Source: Vibrio toranzoniae
GTDB lineage: Bacteria > Pseudomonadota > Gammaproteobacteria > Enterobacterales > Vibrionaceae
Assembly: GCF_024347655.1 (NCBI RefSeq)
Contig: NZ_AP025514.1
Span: 1,178,001-1,242,000, forward strand
Reading direction: 5' to 3'
Length of the DNA: 64,000 nt
Positions 55,364 through 64,000 of the stretch are shown one piece after another. The position numbers and the translations under genes are program-made. The first letter of the stretch is position 1; every line of letters begins with the position of its first letter. Under the pieces are notes generated by a model. That model was not told the DNA's origin and ran no database searches. It was given only the letters and a program-made list of their open reading frames with translations.

Positions 55364-55898
55364 CAAGCTCATCACGTTAATTATCTTGGCATTAATGGTG
55401 GTGTTGGGTTTTGCCTTTGCGCTCAATAATAAGCAGCAATCGACGATTGTGTCGGAGCAAAAAAGGGCATTTCCAGAATTCATATCTACTGCGTTAGCGA
55501 ATAGTGAAGGCATCAGTAGTAAACAGGAAATTACGTTGGCTGATGTCACTCAGCATCCTTATCAACTGGTTAATGTATGGGCTTCGTGGTGCGGTATATG
55601 TAAAACTGAGCACGCTTTTTTGCTCAAACTTCATGATAAAGGTATTCCAATTGTTGGGCTCAATTATCGAGATAACTCCGGGGCAGCGATCAATGTGTTA
55701 TCGAGCGATGGCAATCCGTACTCAACGGTGATCAGTGACCCTCAAGGGAAGTTGGCTTTAGAGGTCGGTGTCATAGGAACCCCTGAGACGTACTTGGTCG
55801 ATGGCGATGGCCAAATTATTAAGAAGTTATTGGGCGTGATTAATGACTCTATATGGAAAGAGGAGCTTGCCATGTATTTTAATGGTGCGAATGGATGA
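55344..55898 (+). CDS. Membrane-anchored thioredoxin-like protein (DsbE/CcmG family, nrf-linked)
   Basis: 184 residues: N-terminal membrane anchor (~8-27), then a thioredoxin fold with the active site WASWCGICKTEH and the cis-proline region IGTPETYLVDGDG. CcmG-type proteins reduce apocytochrome cysteines before haem attachment. The start overlaps nrfE by 20 bp and the end overlaps nrfF by ATGA, so it belongs to the nrf assembly operon; E. coli lacks this gene in nrf, but other gammaproteobacteria have it. Confidence 0.9.
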   Translation: MHTSVRNKLITLIILALMVVLGFAFALNNKQQSTIVSEQKRAFPEFISTALANSEGISSKQEITLADVTQHPYQLVNVWASWCGICKTEHAFLLKLHDKGIPIVGLNYRDNSGAAINVLSSDGNPYSTVISDPQGKLALEVGVIGTPETYLVDGDGQIIKKLLGVINDSIWKEELAMYFNGANG

Positions 55899-56335
55899 TG
55901 AAATATTTGGTGCGAATACTGATTATACTCTCTTCGACTGTTGCTATTAGCTTTCCGGGAATGGCAGGAGATCTGTTTACAGCCAACAATAAGAATACAA
56001 GCATTCAAGTTGAACTGTTTGAGTTTGACAACTCAGAACAGCAGCAGCGAGCTATTTCCTTGGCAAAAAGACTACGTTGTCCGCAATGTCAGAATCAAAA
56101 TCTTATTGAGTCGAACTCTCCCATCGCAAAAGATTTACGTCTTGTTGTGTTCAATAGGGTAAAAGCTGGAGAGAGTGATCGTGAAATTACTCAATATATG
56201 ACGGACAGGTTCGGTGAATTTGTACTTTATAAGCCGGAAATGAACGCTTCAAACTTATTACTTTGGCTACTACCCAGTCTATTATTTCTATTGTTTATAT
56301 ATCTATCAGTAAAAAGTGTTAGAAAGAGCTCATAA
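55895..56335 (+). CDS. nrfF: Haem lyase subunit NrfF (CcmH/CycL family)
   Basis: 146 residues: signal segment, the thiol pair LRCPQCQNQ, the helical bundle with PIAKDLRLVV, and a C-terminal membrane helix. It holds apo-NrfA cysteines for NrfE. Two consecutive ATG codons at 55895 and 55898 could start it. Confidence 0.92.
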   Translation: MMKYLVRILIILSSTVAISFPGMAGDLFTANNKNTSIQVELFEFDNSEQQQRAISLAKRLRCPQCQNQNLIESNSPIAKDLRLVVFNRVKAGESDREITQYMTDRFGEFVLYKPEMNASNLLLWLLPSLLFLLFIYLSVKSVRKSS

Positions 56336-56424
56336 AAGTCATGTATTATTGTTTACCAATTGACCTGTATTTTGTAACATTAAAAGATTATAAAGGCTAA
56401 GCACTGTTATATAAGGATGTATTC

Positions 56425-56601
56425 GTGGATAACGTAATCTCAAATCTAAAAAAAGAGTTTCATACCCATGTCCAAGCAGATAAATGGGGTGAAAAATACA
56501 GTGCTAAGTCAAGTGTATCTACTCTGACCCCGGAAGAGTTGACCGAATTGCAAAACGCCTGGGTTCAATTAGTCATCTGGAAGCAAACACAAGTTGGTTG
56601 A
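56425..56601 (+). CDS. 58-residue hypothetical protein (GTG start)
   Basis: Starts with GTG after AAGGATG and stops TGA at 56601. The product is a soluble, mildly amphipathic polypeptide (MDNVISNLKKEF..., TPEELTELQNAWVQLV) with two Trp in a helix-like second half. A correct ribosome site, codon usage and following terminator support it as a real gene. Function unknown; no membrane segment. Confidence 0.65.
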   Translation: MDNVISNLKKEFHTHVQADKWGEKYSAKSSVSTLTPEELTELQNAWVQLVIWKQTQVG

Positions 56602-56657
56602 TAAGCGGTCAAGGTATAACTACAGTTTTAGTCAACCACTACAAGTAGACTTATTTA

Positions 56658-56693
56658 TAACCCATATTGGTCACGCCAATGTGGGTTTTTTTC
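56658..56693 (+). terminator. Terminator after the 58-residue gene
   Basis: AACCCATATTGG / CCAATGTGGGTT with a TCACG loop and a T-run. Confidence 0.88.
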
Positions 56694-56860
56694 TTATGTG
56701 AACATTTATTGTTATAACATAACAATTTGTGCCTGTTCGATCTTGAAAAAAATTGTTAACAGCCTCATAGTGTCTATCATTAGATAGTTCGCTACAAAAT
56801 ATTGCCTAGATATATAATGTAGTGTTGTTAAATACATCGAATTTTCAAGTGAGTATAGCT

Positions 56861-57457
56861 ATGGCGGAAGTGCGTGCCAGAATAGATTTCAAAGTAGGGG
56901 TAACAAGCAGTATTGATGCTGAGCTTCTGTCTTTTCATGGTTTGAAAACAGATAAAGAGCATGTTGCTGTGATATTTAGGTCAGCAGATAAGACACAAGA
57001 CATACCTCTTGTTCGCATGCATTCTGAGTGTCTTACTGGTGATGTTTTCCATTCATCTCGTTGTGACTGTGGTGAGCAGTTAGACGAAACCATAAGGATT
57101 ATGGGTGAAACGGGTGGCGTGATTCTTTATTTACGCCAAGAAGGACGCGGTATTGGTTTGTATAACAAAATTGATGCTTACCGTCTTCAAAGTGAAGGAA
57201 TGAACACGTATGAAGCAAATAATCACCTAGGCTTTGGTGATGATTTGCGTGATTTTACAGAAGCGGCTGAAATGCTACGAGCTTTAGGTACCACTAAAAT
57301 CCGTTTGCTGACCAATAACCCTAAGAAGATCAATGAGCTTAGATCTTTTGGTATTGAGATTGAAGAAGTGGTAAAGACCTCTGCTCATATAAAGTCGGGT
57401 AACGAAAGCTACCTCAAGGCAAAAGTCTCACACGGAAAACATAATTTGGATATCTGA
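56861..57457 (+). CDS. ribA: GTP cyclohydrolase II
   Basis: 198 residues, the first step of riboflavin synthesis. Zinc ligands are in [21 protein letters not shown] (three Cys; written here as its ends), the [11 protein letters not shown] active loop follows, and the RLLTNNPKK segment binds substrate. ATG at 56861 ([11 protein letters not shown]) matches the family; the frame continues 13 codons upstream. No FMN riboswitch is visible in the leader. Confidence 0.93.
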   Translation: MAEVRARIDFKVGVTSSIDAELLSFHGLKTDKEHVAVIFRSADKTQDIPLVRMHSECLTGDVFHSSRCDCGEQLDETIRIMGETGGVILYLRQEGRGIGLYNKIDAYRLQSEGMNTYEANNHLGFGDDLRDFTEAAEMLRALGTTKIRLLTNNPKKINELRSFGIEIEEVVKTSAHIKSGNESYLKAKVSHGKHNLDI

Positions 57458-57494
57458 CTCGTCTCTTTGTTGCGTATAACACAAAAATGTTTAA

Positions 57495-57521
57495 AGACCT
57501 CACCAGCGTGAGGTTTTTTTG
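57495..57521 (+). terminator. Terminator after ribA
   Basis: ACCTCAC / GTGAGGT with a CAGC loop and a T7 run. Confidence 0.9.
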
Positions 57522-57570
57522 TATTTATCTTGCAATAAAATTGTAAGTTTGTATTATTTTAATCCGTAGT

Positions 57571-57589
57571 GTAAATGATAATAGTTTGC
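57571..57589. promoter_or_regulatory. Fur-box candidate before the imelysin operon
   Basis: GTAAATGATAATAGTTTGC matches the 19-bp Fur consensus GATAATGATAATCATTATC at 13 positions, with the AATGATAAT core intact. It lies 45 bp before the start codon, so iron repression is expected. Confidence 0.7.
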
Positions 57590-57633
57590 ACTATTACTAC
57601 GAATAATAATTTAAAGCTCAACAAGGATGCTTC

Positions 57634-58893
57634 ATGACCATTAAATCTTTAGTGACAAAAGCCGTAACTTCGTCACTCATTTTTGCCTCTGCTTCTTCTT
57701 TCGCAGCAGTAACTCAAGATCAAGTTGTAGAACATTACGCAGATATCGCACATGCAGTGTTTGCCGATTCAGTAGTTACAGCAAAAGCGTTGAACTCTTC
57801 TATTGATACCTTCTTAGCTTCTCCTTCTGCTGGTAACTTCGAACAAGTCAAACAAGCTTGGCTTGAGTCTCGTGTTCCTTACCAACAATCTGAAGTGTTC
57901 CGCTTTGGTAACGTTATTGTCGATGATTGGGAAGGCCAACTAAACGCATGGCCACTAGATGAAGGCCTGATCGATTACGTTTCTTCTGATTACCAATATG
58001 AGCTTGGAAACGAAGGCGCTAGCGCAAACATCGTTGCGAACAAGACTTTCCAAATTGGTCAGACAACTGTTGATGCAACGAACATCACCCCTGAGCTAAT
58101 CGCAGACCTTAACGAGATCGGCGGTTCTGAAGCGAACGTAGCATCTGGCTACCACGCGATTGAATTCCTACTTTGGGGCCAAGATTTAAACGGTACTAAC
58201 AGCGGTGCAGGTGAGCGTGCTTACACTGACTTCGTTGTTGGCGCTGAGTGTACTAATGGTAACTGTGACCGCCGTGGCGCATACTTAAAAGCATCCGCTG
58301 AACTACTTATCCAAGACCTAGAGTGGATGGAAAAGCAGTGGGCTGAAGGCGAGAAAGGCAACTACCGTCAAGAGCTTCTTTCTGAATCTAGCGAGAATGG
58401 CCTACGTAAAATGCTATTCGGCATGGGTTCACTGTCTCTAGGTGAGCTAGCGGGCGAGCGTATGAAGGTGGCACTAGAAGCTAACTCAACAGAAGACGAG
58501 CACGATTGTTTCTCTGATAACACGCACAACTCTCACTACTACAACGAGCAAGGCATCTACAACGTTTACACGGGTCTATATAAGCGTGAAGACGGCACTC
58601 TGCTTTCAGGTCCAAGCCTGTTTGACCTAGTAGAGCAAAAAGATGAGCAAGCTGCGAAAGAGATCCAAAAGCAGTTTGACCTAGCACGTGCACAAGTTGG
58701 TCAACTAGTAACGTCTGCTGAGAAAAACAACCAGCACTTCGATCAGCTAATTGCTTCTGACAACGCTGCGGGTAACGCACTAGTAAACAAAACGATTGTG
58801 GCGCTAGTGTCTCAAACTGCTGCAATCGAGCGTGCTGCTGGTGTTATTGGTATTGATAGCCTTAACCCAGACACGGCTGATCACGAGTTCTAA
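57634..58893 (+). CDS. Imelysin family (peptidase M75-like) periplasmic protein
   Basis: 419 residues: Sec signal peptide ending SFAA, then a repeated helical bundle. The GxHxxE motif is ASGYHAIEFLLWG at ~170. Despite the peptidase name, this family (IrpA, ICMP, EfeO-like) is generally tied to iron uptake or binding. First gene of a four-gene set; AAGGATG ribosome site. The Fur box supports an iron link. Confidence 0.9.
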   Translation: MTIKSLVTKAVTSSLIFASASSFAAVTQDQVVEHYADIAHAVFADSVVTAKALNSSIDTFLASPSAGNFEQVKQAWLESRVPYQQSEVFRFGNVIVDDWEGQLNAWPLDEGLIDYVSSDYQYELGNEGASANIVANKTFQIGQTTVDATNITPELIADLNEIGGSEANVASGYHAIEFLLWGQDLNGTNSGAGERAYTDFVVGAECTNGNCDRRGAYLKASAELLIQDLEWMEKQWAEGEKGNYRQELLSESSENGLRKMLFGMGSLSLGELAGERMKVALEANSTEDEHDCFSDNTHNSHYYNEQGIYNVYTGLYKREDGTLLSGPSLFDLVEQKDEQAAKEIQKQFDLARAQVGQLVTSAEKNNQHFDQLIASDNAAGNALVNKTIVALVSQTAAIERAAGVIGIDSLNPDTADHEF

Positions 58894-59003
58894 GAACCCA
58901 AGACGAAAATCATAAAGGGCTCTCTTTGAGCCCTTAATTGTTTGTTACTCATGAAAGTCACTCCCAAATAAAAACTAAAATCAAAAACACAGCAAGGCAA
59001 TGT

Positions 59004-60392
59004 ATGAAGTCGTATCTCTCAGCCTCACTATTAACCGCACTGTTTTTCGTATCTCCATTACATGCTCATGAAACCTACTCTGGTGGCAAAACGACCGTGA
59101 AGAAAGAGGGAGCGAATGCTTTTTCTCTTCCTGCAGCCAATCTACCAATGAGCAAACGCTTGGATTTCAGTGTCGGTAACAGCTTCTTTAGAAATCCTTG
59201 GGTACCTGCACCCTCATCAACTGATGCTCGTGATGGATTAGGACCACTATTTAATACTAACGGCTGTCAAAACTGCCACATCAAAGATGGTCGTGGTCAC
59301 GCGCCAGAAAAAGGCGATGAGAACGCAGTATCCATGTTGGTTCGTTTAAGCATTCCGGCTGAAACGCCAGAGCAGAGACAAGCCTTTATTCGTGATGGTG
59401 GTATTCCAGAACCGACTTACGGCGGTCAGCTACAAGATTTCGCACTTCAAGGTGTTAAACCAGAGGGTAAAGTGAACATCAGTTACACCGATGTTCCTGT
59501 TGAATTCAAAGACGGCACTGTCGTTACTCTGCGTAAACCGATTTTAAAAATTACGGAACTTGCGTTCGGTGAGATGCACCCTAAAACTGAATTCTCAGCT
59601 CGTGTTGCACCGCCAATGATCGGCCTTGGCTTGCTTGAGAGAATTCCAAAAGAAACAATTTTAGGATTTGCCGAGCAACAATTGGCAGACAAACAGGGCG
59701 TGTCAGGCAAAGCCAACTATGTTCTTGATGTTCAAACCAACGAGATGGCGCTTGGTCGTTTCGGTTGGAAAGCCGGACAGCCAAACCTAATGCAGCAAAA
59801 CGCAGCGGCATTTAACGGTGACTTAGGCCTAACAAGCCGCTTGTTCCCGAACGAAAACTGCACATCAGCGCAATCGACTTGTGATGACTTCCCAAATGGT
59901 GGTGAGCCAGAAGTGAGCGACAACATTCTAGATTTTGTTGAGTTCTATTCGCAGCACTTAGCGGTTCCAATTCGTCGTAATGTTGATGTTCCAGCTGTCG
60001 TGCAAGGTAAAAAACTGTTCAAAGACGTTGGTTGTCAAAGCTGTCACCAAGCCGAATTCCGAACGGAAGATCGTGAAGGTCTGCCTGCATTATCTAACCA
60101 GTTAATTAGCCCATACACGGACATGTTGCTACACGACATGGGTGAAGGCTTAGCGGACAATCGCCCTGAGTATCTTGCCAATGGTCAAGAGTGGCGCACC
60201 ACGCCATTGTGGGGATTAGGCTATACCAAAGAAGTGAACGGTCACACCTTCTTGCTTCATGACGGTCGTGCAAGAAACGTTATGGAAGCGGTCCTATGGC
60301 ACGGAGGCGAAGCTGAAATGGCGAAACAAAAAGTTTTGTCTTTGAATGCGACTGAGCGTGAAGCACTGCTGGCGTTTTTGAACTCGCTATAG
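59004..60392 (+). CDS. Di-haem oxidoreductase (DUF1111/thiol oxidoreductase family)
   Basis: 462 residues: signal peptide (MKSYLSASLLTALFF..HAHE), then cytochrome-peroxidase-like domains with haem sites CQNCH and CQSCH. The family is annotated as thiol oxidoreductase but the reaction is not established; an oxidase role for Fe(II) in the linked imelysin system is plausible. ATG at 59004 follows AAGG; the frame is open from 58938. Confidence 0.85.
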   Translation: MKSYLSASLLTALFFVSPLHAHETYSGGKTTVKKEGANAFSLPAANLPMSKRLDFSVGNSFFRNPWVPAPSSTDARDGLGPLFNTNGCQNCHIKDGRGHAPEKGDENAVSMLVRLSIPAETPEQRQAFIRDGGIPEPTYGGQLQDFALQGVKPEGKVNISYTDVPVEFKDGTVVTLRKPILKITELAFGEMHPKTEFSARVAPPMIGLGLLERIPKETILGFAEQQLADKQGVSGKANYVLDVQTNEMALGRFGWKAGQPNLMQQNAAAFNGDLGLTSRLFPNENCTSAQSTCDDFPNGGEPEVSDNILDFVEFYSQHLAVPIRRNVDVPAVVQGKKLFKDVGCQSCHQAEFRTEDREGLPALSNQLISPYTDMLLHDMGEGLADNRPEYLANGQEWRTTPLWGLGYTKEVNGHTFLLHDGRARNVMEAVLWHGGEAEMAKQKVLSLNATEREALLAFLNSL

Positions 60393-60568
60393 TCGGACTG
60401 ATATTCAGTAGCTCAACGGCCCAGTTAACTTAAAGAACAAGCTAACCCCAAGAAAACGTTAACCTAAAGAATACACCACTGAACTTGTAGGAATGCGAGG
60501 CCAGCGGTAATTTTTAAATCTGTTGAACTCATATAATTAAAAGAAAAACTAGGAAGTAAGGTAACAGC

Positions 60569-61630
60569 ATGACACATAAATTTTTGTTAATGCCTTTGTC
60601 GGTATTAATCATGGCAGGCTGCCAATCATCGGGTGAGCAAACGGCTTCATCTGAGTTTAACGGTGTCTCTTATCAAGCAGACACGACCGCTCATATCAGT
60701 CGTAGCGTGTATCAACAAGAGTTTGATTCAGCGTTGCTATTTGCTAAGCAAGCCAGTGAACTAGAAGTCTTGATGCAGGGTTACTGTGAAACCAATAATG
60801 TTGAGCTAGATGCTTTGAAAGATCAGTGGCAGCTCACGATGAACAATTGGATGGCACTGCAAGGCCAAGAAAGAGGCCCAACAGCGGCACTTGAAGAGAG
60901 TTGGAATGTTCAGTTTTGGCCAGATAAAAAGAACACCACAGGCTTAAAAATGCGTCAGCTGACTCAGCAAGATAAAGCTTGGTCACAAGACGAAATCGCG
61001 CAGCAGAGTGTGACCGTTCAAGGGCTAGGCGCGTTGGAGTGGTCTCTGTACGACGAACAGTCTCCATTGCTTCAAGATAAAGCGCTAGGGTGTTTATCTT
61101 CACAAGCTATCGCACAAAACTTGGCAATGAAATCGGCTTCTATTGCTGAAGCTTGGCAAGTTAACCCTTGGTTAGCGCAAGACGAGACTCGTTGGGAATC
61201 GGAATACATCGCTTTATTGACTAACCAACTTGATTACAGCATGAAAAAACTGAGTCGTCCGATGGCGAAAATCGGTCATCCGCGTCCTTACTTCTCAGAA
61301 TCATGGCGTGCACAAACCTCGATGACTCAACTAAAAGCGAACGTAGCGGCGCTAGAGAAACTGTACCTAGCAGATGGCAATGGCCTAGATGGCTTATTGA
61401 GAGAGAAGGGCTTAAGCGACCTTGCTGATCGTGTTGCTGACCAATTTACGCTAACGCTAGATACTTGGCCTACAGAATCAAGCTTGTTCGAGTTATTGCA
61501 GAGTAAAGAAGGCTACCGAACGGTGCTTACTCAATACAATAAGCTAGAACACTTGAAGTACCTGATTCATGAAGAAGTGGCGATAGAGCTTGGCGTGGTA
61601 ATAGGATTTAATGCTACCGATGGTGACTGA
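60569..61630 (+). CDS. Imelysin family lipoprotein
   Basis: 353 residues. The N-terminus is a lipoprotein signal (MTHKFLLMPLSVLIMAGC) with Cys18 as the acylation site. The imelysin fold follows with helical repeats; the GxHxxE motif of the first paralog reads GALEWSLY here, so the histidine is lost or replaced. A second, diverged imelysin in one operon suggests distinct roles. 176 bp after the di-haem gene; ends overlapping the next gene by 20 bp. Confidence 0.85.
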   Translation: MTHKFLLMPLSVLIMAGCQSSGEQTASSEFNGVSYQADTTAHISRSVYQQEFDSALLFAKQASELEVLMQGYCETNNVELDALKDQWQLTMNNWMALQGQERGPTAALEESWNVQFWPDKKNTTGLKMRQLTQQDKAWSQDEIAQQSVTVQGLGALEWSLYDEQSPLLQDKALGCLSSQAIAQNLAMKSASIAEAWQVNPWLAQDETRWESEYIALLTNQLDYSMKKLSRPMAKIGHPRPYFSESWRAQTSMTQLKANVAALEKLYLADGNGLDGLLREKGLSDLADRVADQFTLTLDTWPTESSLFELLQSKEGYRTVLTQYNKLEHLKYLIHEEVAIELGVVIGFNATDGD

Positions 61631-62699
61631 TAATACGAGAAGAATGCTACTCAAGGCTGCACTGGGTTGCGCAGCTGTTCCAGTACTGCCATTTGGGTGT
61701 GCGACTCGAAAGAGTGTATCGAATGATCCCCAGTTGATTGGCTGTGCGCTAAATGGTCGTGGCCAATATTCAGCGGTTGTGGCTGACGAATATGGGATGC
61801 CATTAAACCAACTACCGATCCCCGATCGTGGTCATGGCGTCGCTATTTGCCCAACCTCATCGCATGCTGTGGTGTTTGCTCGTCGTCCTGGTGACTATTT
61901 TATGGTGTTTGACTACAAAAAGGGCGAACAGATCAAAATGGTGGTGAAAGGTAACAACCGCCACTTCTATGGTCATGGTGTTTACTCATTAGATGGCAAA
62001 TTACTGTATGCCACTGAAGGGAAAACGGACAGCAGCCAAGGTGTGATTGGCGTTTACGATGTCGCGCAAGGGTATCGTAAGGTCGCAGAGTTCACCGGTT
62101 TTGGCATTGGCCCTCATGAAGTGATCGTCATGCCCGATGGTAATCTCGCGATCGGCGTTGGTGGTGTTCATACTGATGGCAGAACACCGAAAAACTTGGA
62201 TTCAATGCAACCGAGCTTAAGTTATGTATCTCCTGAAGGTGTACTACTTGAGCAAGTGGAGCTGTTGGACAAGAAGCTAAGCATTCGACACTTAGCCCAT
62301 GATGGTGCTGAAACCGTGCTTTGTGGCCAGCAATATCGTGGTGAGCCAGATGAGTATCCTTCGCTTTTGGCGATGCATACTAAAGGCGGGCAGTTTGAAT
62401 CACTGAACGCAGAACCAGAACAATGGGCAAGGTTCAATCACTACATCGCCAGCATTGCGGCGTCAGATGACTGGATTATTGCGACCTCACCACGAGGGAA
62501 TTGCTACGGTATTTGGTCTAAAGAGACGAAAGAATTAGTAGAACTCTCTGCGCTGTCGGATGCTTCTGGTGCAGTGCTGCTTGATGGAGAGTTTCGACTT
62601 AGCTCTGGGGCGGGTAATGTGATTAGCCAACGTACACCTTATCAAAAGTCGACACAGCAGTCGCCCATCCAGTGGGATAATCATTGGAGCTCTATCTGA
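61611..62699 (+). CDS. DUF1513 family protein, twin-arginine signal
   Basis: 362 residues. Begins with NTRRMLLKAALGCAAVPVLPFGC: an RR motif, a hydrophobic run and a possible lipobox cysteine. The body looks like a beta-propeller with GHGV, GIGPHEVIVMPDG and repeated blade-like strands. Function unknown, but this family closes the same imelysin/di-haem gene set in other gammaproteobacteria. ATG at 61611 has AGGA four bases upstream; ATG at 61620 is a weaker alternative. Confidence 0.85.
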   Translation: MLPMVTDNTRRMLLKAALGCAAVPVLPFGCATRKSVSNDPQLIGCALNGRGQYSAVVADEYGMPLNQLPIPDRGHGVAICPTSSHAVVFARRPGDYFMVFDYKKGEQIKMVVKGNNRHFYGHGVYSLDGKLLYATEGKTDSSQGVIGVYDVAQGYRKVAEFTGFGIGPHEVIVMPDGNLAIGVGGVHTDGRTPKNLDSMQPSLSYVSPEGVLLEQVELLDKKLSIRHLAHDGAETVLCGQQYRGEPDEYPSLLAMHTKGGQFESLNAEPEQWARFNHYIASIAASDDWIIATSPRGNCYGIWSKETKELVELSALSDASGAVLLDGEFRLSSGAGNVISQRTPYQKSTQQSPIQWDNHWSSI

Positions 62700-62779
62700 T
62701 TTATATCGCCTCGTAAAAATAACATGCTCACTCCGATTTTTTTGCCATACTTATTGGATGATAGGAAATGGAGTGAAGC

Positions 62780-64000
62780 ATGTTCGCGAAATACTTCTGT
62801 GGATTGTTGGCGTTAGTTTCTGTGCATGCATGGAGCTATACGAGTTCTGACGAGAGTCGATTTATACCGGCTGATTCAGAGCTCTCTTTTATGCTGATTT
62901 ATCCAGAACTCACCCAAAGTATTTATCAAGACTCTTCTCTTCCTATTCTTTGGGATTCACCTGAACTTGTTAAAGCGTTTGAATTTCAGCTGTCGCTTTT
63001 AGAGCAAGCGCAAATGGCCCCCCTTTTTGATCGACAACTTAAGCAAATCCGTCAATATCAATCTCGAGGTCAATGGCAAGAGTTAGACATCTTACTCACC
63101 GACACCTTTATCTATTACTTAAGCTACGTTGAAAACGCGCCACTAGCCGGTAAGGCGTGGTACTTTTCAGGTAAATTGCATTCTAAGCTGCCAGCGCCTT
63201 CCCCTCATATTCTTATGAGATTAAAAAGCAGTGTAGCCGATGATTATTTGTTAGAAATGGTGCTGTCTTACGCGCCTCCTGTTGGTAACTTCGATCAATT
63301 TAAGGCGACTTACTCTGTCCTAAAAACTGCTTCTGAACTCTCTATTGATCGATATAAACAAAAGGGTTTGAAACGGTTGGGGGACTTGATTTCAAACAAA
63401 ACCGTTCTCGTGGAGCGCATAGCTTTAGTGGGTGTCGACACATCAATGATTGCTGTCGATTTTCCCAAGTTTGATCACGACTTAGAAAGCGCGGTTAAGT
63501 TGTTTCAACACATGCATGGCCTGACAGCCGATGGAATTATCGGGCCTAATACGATCAAGTGGATAAACATGGGCTTCGATGATCGATTGAATGCGTTAGC
63601 CTTAAATGCAGAACGCGTTCGCTTGTGGCCAAGAAATAGAGACTCTCTCATTGTGGTGAATGTTCCGAGCTTTGATATGAAGTATTGGGAGGGTGGCGAA
63701 GAGGTGTTTGAGTCCAAAGTCGTCGTAGGCAGAAAGTCGCGAAAAACACCACTTTTAGAGATAAACCTAGATTCGGTCATCCTAAACCCGACTTGGAATG
63801 TGCCATGGAAAATCATGGTGAAAGACATCCTGCCCAAGGTAAAAGCGGATGAAAGCTACCTAGAAACGCACAACTTCCAAGTGATTGACGGTTGGCGCAC
63901 TATGGAGACGGTCGATACCACAGAGATCGATTGGCAGACCATCAATTTTAACTCGTTTCCATATCGCATGCGTCAACAGGCTGGATCGAGTAATGCATTA
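62780..64000 (+). CDS. L,D-transpeptidase, LdtD/YcbB type (3' end outside window)
   Basis: 407 codons are open to the window edge. A signal peptide (MFAKYFCGLLALVSVHAWS) leads a long N-terminal scaffold. A peptidoglycan-binding domain occupies ~230-260 (LESAVKLFQHMHGLTADGIIGPNT). A YkuD catalytic domain begins near 285 with VVNVPSFDMKYW and ILNPTWNVPWKIM. The catalytic HxxxxxxHGC lies beyond the edge. It would form 3-3 cross-links in peptidoglycan. GGAG is six bases before the ATG. Confidence 0.85.
   Translation, partial: MFAKYFCGLLALVSVHAWSYTSSDESRFIPADSELSFMLIYPELTQSIYQDSSLPILWDSPELVKAFEFQLSLLEQAQMAPLFDRQLKQIRQYQSRGQWQELDILLTDTFIYYLSYVENAPLAGKAWYFSGKLHSKLPAPSPHILMRLKSSVADDYLLEMVLSYAPPVGNFDQFKATYSVLKTASELSIDRYKQKGLKRLGDLISNKTVLVERIALVGVDTSMIAVDFPKFDHDLESAVKLFQHMHGLTADGIIGPNTIKWINMGFDDRLNALALNAERVRLWPRNRDSLIVVNVPSFDMKYWEGGEEVFESKVVVGRKSRKTPLLEINLDSVILNPTWNVPWKIMVKDILPKVKADESYLETHNFQVIDGWRTMETVDTTEIDWQTINFNSFPYRMRQQAGSSNAL

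Noticed and set aside
55344..56335. General cytochrome c maturation genes ccmG and ccmH
   Set aside because: They overlap nrfE and follow nrfBCD, so they are the dedicated nrf paralogs; no ccmABCDE genes are present.
57634..58893. Imelysin as a secreted insulin-cleaving protease
   Set aside because: The peptidase label rests on one early study; the operon and Fur-type site point to metal handling.
1..64000. Mobile elements, prophage or defence island
   Set aside because: No transposase, integrase, phage structural or restriction genes were seen; gene order largely follows conserved gammaproteobacterial blocks.

Overview
The window is chromosomal DNA from a marine gammaproteobacterium of the genus Vibrio, most like the Splendidus clade. 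The evidence is the protein sequences, the unfused trpG/trpD with fused trpC-trpF, a complete norspermidine gene set, and gene order shared with enterics at uvrY(varA)-uvrC-pgsA-tRNA and gyrA-ubiG-nrdA-nrdB-yfaE. No insertion sequence, integrase, prophage or CRISPR array was seen, so this reads as core genome with respiratory and polyamine modules.

Layout. 1-5.4 kb: 3' end of a HisC-type aminotransferase, an orphan amino-acid binding protein, a DAACS symporter, and an NfeD/slipin membrane pair. 5.4-12.6 kb: the trp operon trpLEGD(CF)BA on the minus strand, with a perfect TrpR operator, a five-Trp leader peptide and an attenuator. It is divergent from trpH(rnm)-yciO-rluB. 15.6-20.5 kb: an RNA methyltransferase, yciU, efpL(yeiP), an orphan nucleotidyltransferase and polB. 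20.9-24.8 kb: varA-uvrC-pgsA and a tRNA array (Cys, Gly, Leu, Gly).

24.8-30.9 kb: norspermidine synthesis (DABA aminotransferase-decarboxylase fusion, carboxynorspermidine dehydrogenase, nspC). It is preceded by a ~600-nt control region with palindromes and a multi-helix leader RNA, a candidate for the bioinformatically described DABA-DC-AT RNA motif. 31-34 kb: a GcvR-like ACT protein, a DUF3943 protein and a CinA-like protein. 34.3-39.5 kb: dmsABC divergent from a TorD-type chaperone and a NapF-like ferredoxin across a perfect FNR box. 39.7-47.7 kb: nrdAB-yfaE, ubiG and gyrA.

47.9-56.6 kb: respiratory nitrite ammonification. It has an NrfG-like TPR protein, a periplasmic rhodanese, nrfA, and divergent nrfBCD-nrfE-thioredoxin-nrfF, with FNR-like and NarP-like sites between nrfA and nrfB. 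56.9-64 kb: ribA, then a four-gene Fur-box-linked periplasmic cluster (imelysin, di-haem oxidoreductase, imelysin lipoprotein, DUF1513), and the 5' part of an L,D-transpeptidase gene cut by the window end.

The most interesting parts are the norspermidine leader and its palindromic promoters, the incompletely understood imelysin/di-haem cluster, and a decaying 16-bp tandem repeat that runs into the rhodanese stop codon.
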